Assembly: GCA_027080445.1 (NCBI GenBank)
Contig: JALWRY010000244.1
Location: 1-5,692 of the forward strand
Direction: 5' to 3'
DNA: 5,692 nucleotides
From: Thiohalobacter sp.
GTDB taxonomy: Bacteria; Pseudomonadota; Gammaproteobacteria; DSM-19610
The notes beneath the pieces were generated by a model. The model did no database searches. It saw only the letters and a program-made list of their open reading frames with translations, and was not told the origin of the DNA. The translations under genes and the position numbers were made by a program. This document shows, in pieces, positions 1 to 5,591 of the stretch (position 1 is the stretch's first letter; each line of letters starts with the position of its first letter).

Positions 1-1031
1 ATCACGAACGCCTGCGCATCGACGGCAAGCCGCTGGACGATTCACCCTGGTGTGAGGCGTTTGCGCGGATCGACGAGCTGCGTGGCGAAACCTCGTTGAC
101 CTACTTCGAATTCGGCACGCTGGCGGCGCTGGATATCATGCGTCGCGAGTCCGTGGACGTGGCGCTGCTGGAAGTCGGGCTGGGTGGCCGCCTGGACGCG
201 GTGAATATCGTCGATGCCGATGTGGCGGTGGTGACCACGATTGGCCTCGACCACACCGACTGGCTGGGTGATACGCGCGAGGCCATCGGTTTCGAAAAAG
301 CCGGTATTTTCCGTGCCGGCCGGCCAGCGATTTGTGGCGATGTTTTCGCCCCTGACAGTTTGCGGGGCAGGGCGGCCGATACCGGCGCGCCGTTACAGGT
401 GCTGGGGCGCGACTTTCATGTGCGTCACAGCGGCAAGCGCTGGCACTGGCAGGGCGCTGCCGGTAGCCAGTACCGGGACTTGCCCTGGCCGGCGTTGCCG
501 GGCGTTCACCAACTGGCCAATGCCGCCTGCGTACTGGCGGCGCTGGACTGCCTGGGCAGTCGCCTGCCGGTGAGTGAGGCAGCGGTGGTTGCCGGGTTGA
601 AGTGGGTCGAATTGCCCGGGCGTGTGCAGCTCGTACCGGGCAAGGTGGAACAGGTGCTGGATGTGTCACATAATGCCCAGGCCGCGCTGGCGCTGGTGGA
701 TGCATTGCGGCATCGACCTTTGTCCGGCGCCACGCATGCCGTGATCGGCATGATGGGCGACAAGGACGTGGAAGCGTTCATTGACATACTGAAGGCTCGG
801 GTGGACCACTGGTATCCGGTGGGCCTCGATAGTGACCGCGCCCTGTCTGCGCAGCAACTGGCGGAACGCCTGGCGCAACAGCAGGTTTCAGGCGCAGTGA
901 ACCCTTGTGCGTCCGTTGCCGAGGCGCAGACGGCGCTGGCCGACCGGGTGCAGGGCGGTGACCGGGTGCTGGTGTGCGGGTCCTTTTACACGGTCGCGGA
1001 ATGGTCCACACTCGATGTGAACTTTGACTGA
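1..1031 (+). CDS. folC: Bifunctional folylpolyglutamate / dihydrofolate synthase FolC, 5' end cut off by the window
   Basis: A cytosolic Mur-ligase-family enzyme that uses ATP to join glutamate to dihydropteroate (making dihydrofolate) and to reduced folates (polyglutamylation, which retains them in the cell). The frame is open from base 3 and ends at TGA 1029-1031, giving 342 visible residues. Family members have about 420-430, so roughly 85 N-terminal residues, including the ATP-binding P-loop (GTNGKGS-type), lie upstream. The visible part opens with HERLRIDG, the segment just after the P-loop region, followed by TYFEFGTLAAL, then EVGLGGRLDAVNIVDAD (about 170-220) and the metal/ATP-site stretch GLDHTDWLG (about 243-270), then EKAGIF. 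The C-terminal Mur-ligase domain is marked by LDVSHNAQAA (about 657-686). No frameshift or missing motif is seen in this part. The gene heads a same-strand cluster with dedD, cvpA, purF and metZ, 25 bases before the dedD start. Identification is firm; whether both activities are present is assumed from the family. Confidence 0.96.
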   Translation, partial: HERLRIDGKPLDDSPWCEAFARIDELRGETSLTYFEFGTLAALDIMRRESVDVALLEVGLGGRLDAVNIVDADVAVVTTIGLDHTDWLGDTREAIGFEKAGIFRAGRPAICGDVFAPDSLRGRAADTGAPLQVLGRDFHVRHSGKRWHWQGAAGSQYRDLPWPALPGVHQLANAACVLAALDCLGSRLPVSEAAVVAGLKWVELPGRVQLVPGKVEQVLDVSHNAQAALALVDALRHRPLSGATHAVIGMMGDKDVEAFIDILKARVDHWYPVGLDSDRALSAQQLAERLAQQQVSGAVNPCASVAEAQTALADRVQGGDRVLVCGSFYTVAEWSTLDVNFD

Positions 1032-1046
1032 CACGGCAAGCGCAAT

Positions 1047-1051
1047 GGAGG
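1047..1051 (+). promoter_or_regulatory. Shine-Dalgarno site that sets the dedD start at TTG 1057
   Basis: GGAGG lies 5 bases before TTG 1057-1059. In-frame TTG 1024 and ATG 1045 are also possible starts, but the ATG overlaps this ribosome-binding site and the TTG at 1024 has no purine-rich site before it. Starting at 1057 gives the family-typical N-terminus MKQRLVGAIV. Confidence 0.7.
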
Positions 1052-1056
1052 TTCTT

Positions 1057-1641
1057 TTGAAGCAAAGACTGGTAGGCGCCATCGTGCTGGTGGCACTGGG
1101 CGTGATTTTCATTCCCATGTTGCTGGAAGGGCCGAACCGGACGCTTGTGCCGGAAATGGACGAAATGCCCACGCCGGAAGCGCTGGCCCCGGAATTGCCG
1201 CTGAAGCCCTTTCCACCCGCCGCCGAACCGGTTGAGGCGCAACGCGCCGTCGTGACGGACGCCAGCGTGGAGAAAGCCCCTGAGAAACCGGCGCCATCAA
1301 CGCCATCCTCTTCGGAGCTCCCGGCCGCGAAACCGGCGCCGGTTTCGCCAAAGCCTGCTCCGGAGAGGAAAACATCCATCCGGGCAGAAAAACCCCCGGC
1401 GTCGGTAAGCAGCTGGGTGGTACAGGTGGTCAGTCTGTCGAACGAGGCCAACGCCCTGGCCTTGCGCGACAAGTTACGCAAGGGCGGTTTCGCCACCCAG
1501 GTCGAGCGGGTGAAGGTGAGCGGCAAGACGCGCTACCGGGTGCGTGTCGGGCCTTTCCTGCAACGCGCCGAGGCAGAGCGTGTCCGCAAGCAGATTGCCG
1601 GGCATTTCTCGCAGAACGGCCGGGTGATGTCGTACCCGTAA
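1057..1641 (+). CDS. dedD: DedD-type SPOR-domain inner-membrane protein, TTG start
   Basis: A cell-division-associated protein: SPOR domains bind glycan strands lacking stem peptides at the septum, and E. coli DedD is a non-essential division-stimulating protein. The predicted protein has 194 residues, near the usual DedD size. Residues 1-4 (MKQR) are followed by one membrane helix (about 5-23, LVGAIVLVALGVIFIPMLL), so the bulk should be periplasmic. Residues about 27-117 form a Pro/Ala/Glu/Lys-rich linker of low complexity. Residues about 118-193 are the SPOR domain, opening SSWVVQVVSLSNEANAL and containing RYRVRVGPF, the hallmark RVxVGPF strand. The start at TTG 1057 rests on a strong GGAGG site and on family N-termini; upstream in-frame ATG 1045 would add 4 residues and TTG 1024 would add 11. 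The gene lies between folC (25-base gap) and cvpA (93-base gap), its normal place in gammaproteobacteria. Family assignment is firm; the division role is inferred from homologues. Confidence 0.92.
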   Translation: MKQRLVGAIVLVALGVIFIPMLLEGPNRTLVPEMDEMPTPEALAPELPLKPFPPAAEPVEAQRAVVTDASVEKAPEKPAPSTPSSSELPAAKPAPVSPKPAPERKTSIRAEKPPASVSSWVVQVVSLSNEANALALRDKLRKGGFATQVERVKVSGKTRYRVRVGPFLQRAEAERVRKQIAGHFSQNGRVMSYP

Positions 1642-1649
1642 TTAATCGT

Positions 1650-1679
1650 TCGCCTTCACTGTCGTCCTTCGAGTAAAAT
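1650..1679 (+). promoter_or_regulatory. Weak candidate promoter ahead of cvpA-purF-metZ
   Basis: The 93-base gap between dedD and cvpA holds TAAAAT (1674-1679), five of six matches to a sigma-70 -10 box. At 18 bases upstream sits TCGCCT (1650-1655), which matches the -35 consensus at only three of six positions. A promoter here would separate purine and methionine genes from folC-dedD, as in E. coli where cvpA-purF has its own regulated promoter. No clear PurR-type operator or strong terminator hairpin is visible in the gap, so the call is tentative. Confidence 0.22.
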
Positions 1680-1734
1680 ACCGCGGTCAACGCCATCGGC
1701 CTGAGGGCCCCGGGAAATACATGCAGGTTTTCGC

Positions 1735-2223
1735 TTGATCTGGGTCGATTATTTCATTCTCGCCATCATTGGGATTTCTGCGCTGTTGAGTCTGTGGCGT
1801 GGTTTCTTCAAGGAAGCGTTGTCGTTGATCAGCTGGCTGGCGGCGCTGTGGATTGCCATGCTGTATTTCGGCGATCTTGGCCGTTACCTGGCGCGGTGGA
1901 TTGATACCCCCTCAGTACGCGGGGCGGTGGCGTTCGTGATGCTGTTTGTCGGCACGGTCATGATCGGCGGTGTGGTGAGTTTCCTGGTCGGCAAGCTGGT
2001 GGAAAAGTCCGGTCTGACCGCGACCGACCGGGCGCTGGGCGTCGTGTTCGGTATGGCGCGCGGTGTGGTGATTGTCGCGGTGCTGGTGATGTTGGCGGGG
2101 CTGACATCGGTACCGCAGGATCCCTGGTGGCACGAGTCGCTGCTGCTGGGGCATTTTCAGGACATGGCGATGTGGCTGCGCAGTTTCCTGCCTGCCAGCA
2201 TGGCTGAAAACATTCATTTCTAG
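1735..2223 (+). CDS. cvpA: CvpA family inner-membrane protein (colicin V production protein), TTG start
   Basis: A small polytopic inner-membrane protein named for its requirement in colicin V production in E. coli. Its molecular role is not settled; homologues are linked to envelope and bile-salt stress tolerance. The product has 162 residues, the normal family length. Four hydrophobic segments are visible at about 4-21, 28-46, 63-87 and 101-123, followed by a soluble tail of about 40 residues. Family landmarks are MIWVDYFILAIIG at the start, WRGFFKEALSL (21-31) and the DRALGVVFGMARG stretch (98-110). The start is TTG 1735, which reproduces the usual MIWVDY N-terminus; only a weak site (CAGG, 1724-1727) precedes it, and the nearby ATG 1721 is out of frame. 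It lies 18 bases before purF, the pairing seen across gammaproteobacteria, so the two are probably one transcription unit. The reason for the conserved link to purF is unknown. Confidence 0.94.
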   Translation: MIWVDYFILAIIGISALLSLWRGFFKEALSLISWLAALWIAMLYFGDLGRYLARWIDTPSVRGAVAFVMLFVGTVMIGGVVSFLVGKLVEKSGLTATDRALGVVFGMARGVVIVAVLVMLAGLTSVPQDPWWHESLLLGHFQDMAMWLRSFLPASMAENIHF

Positions 2224-2229
2224 TGAGCG

Positions 2230-2233
2230 AAGG
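2230..2233 (+). promoter_or_regulatory. Ribosome-binding site of purF, supporting the GTG start
   Basis: AAGG lies 8 bases before GTG 2242. An in-frame TGA at 2224-2226 means GTG 2242 is the only start codon that leaves the catalytic cysteine (TGT 2245-2247) as residue 2, so the start is effectively forced. Confidence 0.65.
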
Positions 2234-2241
2234 TCGGGCTT

Positions 2242-3753
2242 GTGTGTGGCATAGTCGGTATAGTTTCCAGAGACGCCGTTAATCAGTCGATTTACGATGC
2301 GTTGACCATTCTGCAGCATCGCGGACAGGATGCCGCCGGCATCATGACCTGCGAAGGCAGCCAGCTGTACCTGCGTAAAAACAACGGGCTGGTGCGTGAT
2401 GTGTTCCATACCCGTCATATGCTGCGGCTGCGCGGGAAAATGGGCATAGGCCATGTTCGCTATCCCACGGCGGGTTGTGAAAGTTCGGCCGAGGCGCAGC
2501 CTTTTTATGTCAATTCACCCTACGGCATCACGCTGGCGCACAATGGCAACCTGGTAAACGGCGAGGCGCTGAAGCAGAACCTGTTCCGCGAAGACCTGCG
2601 CCATATCAATACCGATTCTGACTCTGAAGTGCTGCTGAACGTGTTTGCCCACGAATTGCAGCAACGCGGCAAGTTGCGTATCAATGCGGATGATGTATTC
2701 GCCGCAGTGTCCGGCGTGCATCGCCGCTGCCAGGGCGCCTATGCAGCAGTGGCGATGATCACCGGTTTCGGGATCGCTGCGTTCCGCGATCCCTATGGCG
2801 TGCGGCCGCTGGTGTACGGGCGGCGTAAAAATGCGGAAGGCTATGATTACATGGTGGCTTCGGAGAGCGTTGCGCTCGATTCACTGGGCTTCGAGCTGAT
2901 CGACGACGTGCGTCCCGGTGAAGCGGTATTCCTCGGCTACGATGGCAGTATCGCGACCCGTCAGTGCGCCGAGAAGCCGCAGTACGCGCCGTGCATATTC
3001 GAGCATGTCTACCTCGCGCGCCCGGATTCCATTATCGATAACGTATCGGTCTACAAGGCGCGCCTGCGCATGGGCGAGGCACTGGCGGAAAGGATTATGC
3101 GTGAGCGCCCGGAACACGATATCGATGTGGTGATTCCTATCCCGGATACCAGCCGTACAGCCGCCTTGCAGCTGGCCAATACGCTGGGCATCAAGTATCG
3201 CGAGGGGTTTATCAAGAATCGCTACATCGGCCGCACTTTTATCATGCCCGGTCAGCAGCAGCGTAAAAAGTCCGTACGGCAGAAACTCAATGCCATCGAC
3301 CTGGAATTCCGCGACAAGCATGTAATGCTGGTGGACGATTCCATTGTGCGCGGCACGACCTCGCAACAGATTATCCAGATGGCGCGCGATGCCGGCGCGA
3401 AGAGTGTCTATTTTGCATCGGCAGCGCCGCCGGTGCGTTATCCCAATGTCTACGGTATCGATATGCCGACCAAGGATGAATTGATTGCGCATGGCCGTAC
3501 GGTAGAGCAGGTGGCCAGGGAAATCGGCGCCGACTGGCTGGTGTACCAGGCGCTCGATGACCTGATCGAAGCCGTGCGCAAGGGCAACCCGGAGATCGAC
3601 GGGTTCGATTGTTCGGTGTTTACCGGTGAATATGTCACTGGCGGCGTCGATGCGGGTTACCTGGATCATATCGAGCAATTGCGCAGTGATGCCGCCAAGC
3701 AGGAACGCCGGGTGGCGGACCACGAGGTTATCGAGCTTCACAATAATGCCTGA
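2242..3753 (+). CDS. purF: Amidophosphoribosyltransferase PurF, GTG start
   Basis: Catalyses the committed step of de novo purine synthesis in the cytosol: glutamine and PRPP give 5-phosphoribosylamine, glutamate and pyrophosphate. The 503 residues match the E. coli-type enzyme, which has no propeptide. The N-terminal Ntn-hydrolase glutaminase domain (about 2-235) starts MCGIVGIVS, with Cys2 becoming the N-terminal nucleophile after Met removal. Arg73 in GHVRYPTAG, Asn101-Gly102 in AHNGNLVN and Asp127 in NTDSDSEVL are the expected glutamine-site residues. The C-terminal phosphoribosyltransferase domain (about 260-470) carries the PRPP loop VMLVDDSIVRGTT, with Asp365-Asp366. YIGRTFIMPGQQQRKKSVRQKLN supplies the flexible PRPP-site loop. 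The start is GTG, preceded by AAGG at 8 bases. cvpA ends 18 bases upstream, and metZ starts inside the last codons of purF. Feedback inhibition by purine nucleotides is known for the family. No catalytic residue is missing. Confidence 0.98.
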   Translation: MCGIVGIVSRDAVNQSIYDALTILQHRGQDAAGIMTCEGSQLYLRKNNGLVRDVFHTRHMLRLRGKMGIGHVRYPTAGCESSAEAQPFYVNSPYGITLAHNGNLVNGEALKQNLFREDLRHINTDSDSEVLLNVFAHELQQRGKLRINADDVFAAVSGVHRRCQGAYAAVAMITGFGIAAFRDPYGVRPLVYGRRKNAEGYDYMVASESVALDSLGFELIDDVRPGEAVFLGYDGSIATRQCAEKPQYAPCIFEHVYLARPDSIIDNVSVYKARLRMGEALAERIMRERPEHDIDVVIPIPDTSRTAALQLANTLGIKYREGFIKNRYIGRTFIMPGQQQRKKSVRQKLNAIDLEFRDKHVMLVDDSIVRGTTSQQIIQMARDAGAKSVYFASAAPPVRYPNVYGIDMPTKDELIAHGRTVEQVAREIGADWLVYQALDDLIEAVRKGNPEIDGFDCSVFTGEYVTGGVDAGYLDHIEQLRSDAAKQERRVADHEVIELHNNA

Positions 3754-4927
3754 CAATACACGTCAATCTCCCGGGCTGGAAACGCTGGCAGTACGCGCCG
3801 GACAGCACCGTACGCCCGAAGGCGAACACGCCGAGCCGATCTTCCCGACATCGAGCTATGTTTTCGATTCAGCGGCGGCGGCGGCGGCGCGTTTCTCCGG
3901 GGAAGATCCCGGCAATATCTATTCCCGCTTTACCAATCCCACCGTGCGCACCTTCGAGGAACGGCTGGCGGCGATGGAAGGCGGGGCGTGTTGCGTGGCA
4001 ACCGCCTCCGGTATGTCGGCCATCTATGCGACCTGTGCGGGCCTGCTGAAAACAGGCGACCACATTGTGTCGTCGCGCAGTATTTTCGGCAGTACCACGG
4101 TGTTGTTCACCACCTTCCTGCAAAAGTTCGGGATTGAAACGACCTTTGTCGCGCAGGACGACGTGGATGAATGGGCGCAGGCGATTCGGCCGGAAACGCG
4201 CTTGCTGTTCCTGGAGACCCCGTCCAATCCCCTGACGGCGATTGCGGATATTCGTTCGCTGGCGGACCTTGCTCATGCTCACGATTGCCTGCTGGCCGTG
4301 GACAACTGTTTCTGTACACCCGCGCTGCAACGCCCGCTGGCGCTTGGCGCCGATATCGTGATCCATTCCGCAACCAAGTATATCGACGGGCAGGGCCGTT
4401 GTATCGGCGGTGCCGTGGTGGGCTCGCAGGACATTGTCGGTGAGGGCGTGTACGCATTTCTGCGCACCTGTGGGCCGAGCATGAGTCCGTTCAATGCCTG
4501 GGTATTTCTCAAAGGGCTTGAAACCCTGTCCTTGCGCATGCAGGCGCATTGCGCCTCGGCACAGGCGCTGGCGGAATGGTTGCAGGAACAGCCGGCGGTT
4601 GAACGGGTATTTTATCCCGGCCTGAGTTCACACCCGCAGCATGCGCTGGCCGGTACCCAGCAGTCAGGTTACGGCGGTATTGTTTCGTTTGAGGTGAAGG
4701 GCGGGCAGGCGGCTGCGTGGAAGCTTATCGACAGTACGCAGATCTGTTCCATCACCGCCAACCTGGGCGACGCCAAGACCACCGTGACGCATCCCGCGAC
4801 GACTACGCACGGTCGCCTGACGCCGGAGCAGCGTGCCGAGGCCGGTATTTCGGACGGCCTGATCCGTGTGGCGGTAGGGCTGGAAACGCTGGATGACCTG
4901 ATCGATGATCTGCAACGCGGTTTTTGA
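3746..4927 (+). CDS. metZ: O-succinylhomoserine sulfhydrylase MetZ
   Basis: A cytosolic PLP enzyme of the Cys/Met-metabolism (gamma-family) fold that makes L-homocysteine from O-succinyl-L-homoserine and sulfide, bypassing cystathionine in methionine synthesis. The product has 393 residues, close to the roughly 400 of Pseudomonas MetZ. Landmarks are ETLAVRAGQHRTPEGEHAEP near the N-terminus, Tyr59-Ser60-Arg61 in YSRFTNPTVRTFEERLA (neighbouring-subunit phosphate contacts), the ATASGMSAIYA loop, Asp186 in LLAVDNCFCTP (pyridine-ring contact), Lys211 in HSATKYIDG (Schiff-base lysine) and Arg374 in LIRVAVGLE (substrate carboxylate). The RTPEGEHAEP start and location beside purF favour MetZ over cystathionine gamma-synthase (MetB), though substrate choice is not proven by sequence. 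ATG 3746 overlaps the purF stop by 8 bases, implying translational coupling; no strong ribosome-binding site precedes it. The frame stays open upstream to 3626, but that stretch lies inside purF and does not resemble the family. Confidence 0.94.
   Translation: MPDNTRQSPGLETLAVRAGQHRTPEGEHAEPIFPTSSYVFDSAAAAAARFSGEDPGNIYSRFTNPTVRTFEERLAAMEGGACCVATASGMSAIYATCAGLLKTGDHIVSSRSIFGSTTVLFTTFLQKFGIETTFVAQDDVDEWAQAIRPETRLLFLETPSNPLTAIADIRSLADLAHAHDCLLAVDNCFCTPALQRPLALGADIVIHSATKYIDGQGRCIGGAVVGSQDIVGEGVYAFLRTCGPSMSPFNAWVFLKGLETLSLRMQAHCASAQALAEWLQEQPAVERVFYPGLSSHPQHALAGTQQSGYGGIVSFEVKGGQAAAWKLIDSTQICSITANLGDAKTTVTHPATTTHGRLTPEQRAEAGISDGLIRVAVGLETLDDLIDDLQRGF
3872..3889 (+). repeat. GCG trinucleotide run, six copies, inside metZ
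   Basis: Six consecutive GCG codons encode Ala43-Ala48 of MetZ, in the variable stretch before RFSGE. Homologues usually have an Ala-rich but less uniform sequence here. A perfect triplet run can gain or lose whole codons by slippage without breaking the frame. Confidence 0.85.
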
Positions 4928-4944
4928 CACGGGAGTCCGAGAGC

Positions 4945-5163
4945 ATGGATAAACAGTTGGTGTTGTATGCGTTCCCGCTGTTGCTGGCCTCACTGTGGAG
5001 CATGGCGGCGCACTCGGCCCCCCCACCGCAGAATGCCTGCATGCAGCATCCCTGTAGGAGCGGGCTTGCCCGCGAACAGTGCATTTGCGTGGTTCCGCCG
5101 GTTCGCGGGCAAGCCCGCTCCTACGGAAATACAGCCGGACTTACTGTGCTGTATACAGGCTGA
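4945..5163 (+). CDS. Possible short exported protein, 72 residues, second half built from REP sequence
   Basis: I do not recognise this ORF. It starts at ATG 4945, 17 bases after the metZ stop, with GGGAG (4931-4935) 9 bases before it. Residues 1-24 look like a signal peptide: a lysine at position 3, a hydrophobic stretch (about 5-20, LVLYAFPLLLASLWSM) and a small-residue region AAHSA before PPPQN. Cys32 and Cys37 follow closely. From codon 37 onward the DNA is the REP pair at 5054-5124, so residues 38 to about 60 (starting RSGLARE) are simply translated REP and unlikely to have evolved as protein. The stop (5161-5163) lies inside the 3' end of the convergent gene. Two readings fit: a gene whose end was lost when the REP element arrived, or a chance ORF. 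A functional exported peptide of about 40-70 residues is possible but less likely. If expressed, it would probably be read through from metZ. Confidence 0.35.
   Translation: MDKQLVLYAFPLLLASLWSMAAHSAPPPQNACMQHPCRSGLAREQCICVVPPVRGQARSYGNTAGLTVLYTG
5054..5124. repeat. Paired inverted REP elements (BIME-like), Pseudomonas type
   Basis: A perfect 24-base inverted repeat: the left arm is 5054-5077 and the right arm 5101-5124, separated by 23 bases. Each arm itself contains the smaller palindrome GCGGGCTTGCCCGC, and the outer edges read GTAGGAG and CTCCTAC. This is the familiar GTAGGAGCGGGCTTGCCCGC repeat dispersed in Pseudomonas and some relatives. Such elements are thought to be mobilised by RAYT (TnpA-REP) proteins; no RAYT gene is in the window. 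Placement between convergent genes is typical. As RNA, the pair would fold into a long hairpin from either strand and could stabilise 3' ends or limit read-through, but there is no U-run, so it is not a standard intrinsic terminator. Confidence 0.93.
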
Positions 5164-5482
5164 TCTTGCCCACGCCCCAGCGCAGAAAGTCATCGAAAGA
5201 CAGCCTGGCCTTGTCTGACAGGTCGATGCCGGCCGGTACGCGGGCGATATTCACGGTACAGGTGCTGGACACGGCACGGTCAATCTTGTCGCCATTGTAG
5301 TGTGGCGTGACGATGAACTGTTCCACGGTCTCGTGCTCGAACTCAAAGGGGTTGGCAATCTGCAGGAGATAATACTGCTCGCGGGCGGGGCCGGGGATTA
5401 CTGCGACGCCTTCGGCCGTAACCGGGTTCTGCCCCGTGTACTCGTAGGGTTCGTAGATTTCGAGGACATGTTGCTGTGTCAT
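5141..5482 (-). CDS. Unrecognised 113-residue soluble protein, convergent to the metZ cluster
   Basis: I cannot assign a family. ATG (5482-5480) to TAA (5143-5141) gives 113 residues with no signal peptide or membrane segment, so it is probably cytoplasmic. It is acidic and rich in Tyr, Glu and Val, with stretches such as YEYTGQNPVTAEG (13-25), EQYYLLQIANPFEFEHETVE (35-54) and RAVSSTCTVNIARVP (69-83) that suggest a mostly beta fold, then an amphipathic segment LSFDDFLRWGV (94-104). It has one cysteine, Cys75. The balanced composition and ordinary codon use argue for a real gene rather than a shadow. The frame stays open upstream to the window edge, but translation of that part is Ser-rich and unconvincing; a TTGACA at 5539-5534 would place transcription start near 5504, favouring a start at 5482 or ATG 5494. 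The ribosome-binding site is weak (GATGGG). It ends 17 bases from the REP pair and overlaps the short + strand ORF by 23 bases. Confidence 0.7.
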   Translation of the reverse strand: MTQQHVLEIYEPYEYTGQNPVTAEGVAVIPGPAREQYYLLQIANPFEFEHETVEQFIVTPHYNGDKIDRAVSSTCTVNIARVPAGIDLSDKARLSFDDFLRWGVGKISLYTAQ

Positions 5483-5510
5483 GGAATTGCCCATCAACGC
5501 TAAGGTTTTG

Positions 5511-5539
5511 AGCATGCCCAATCGTGCCGGGACTGTCAA
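5511..5539 (-). promoter_or_regulatory. Candidate sigma-70 promoter for the 113-residue gene
   Basis: On the - strand, a perfect TTGACA (5539-5534) is followed after 17 bases by CATGCT (5516-5511), which keeps only three of six -10 consensus positions. The predicted transcription start near 5504 gives a leader of about 22 bases to ATG 5482. The -35 match and spacing are good but the -10 is poor. Confidence 0.4.
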
Positions 5540-5591
5540 AATTAATACGGTGAAAAGTTTGCGTGCTACAGCATGAAATGTTTCCAGATCA

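Noticed and set aside
778..1526. Overlapping - strand frames opposite folC and dedD
   Set aside because: They are shadows of two well-identified genes; their compositions (runs of Arg, Pro, Ser and Gly) are typical of antisense translation.
1721..1736. PurR-like operator before cvpA
   Set aside because: It matches about 7 of 11 fixed positions of the E. coli PurR consensus and lacks the central CG; PurR control is mainly known from enteric bacteria and vibrios.
3626..3745. In-frame upstream extension of metZ by 40 residues
   Set aside because: The stretch is inside purF, does not resemble MetZ N-termini, and the family-typical sequence begins just after ATG 3746.
2881..3756. 291-residue open frame on the - strand opposite purF
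   Set aside because: It lies wholly antisense to a firmly identified purF. Long antisense frames are common in G+C-rich coding DNA, and its translation shows no family-like motif.
5054..5124. CRISPR repeat unit or intrinsic terminator
   Set aside because: There is a single inverted pair with no direct repeats or spacers, and no U-run follows the stem on either strand. The REP core sequence explains it.
5079..5300. + strand ORF of 73 residues reading through the right REP arm
   Set aside because: Most of it is antisense to the 113-residue gene and it has no ribosome-binding site or recognisable protein features.
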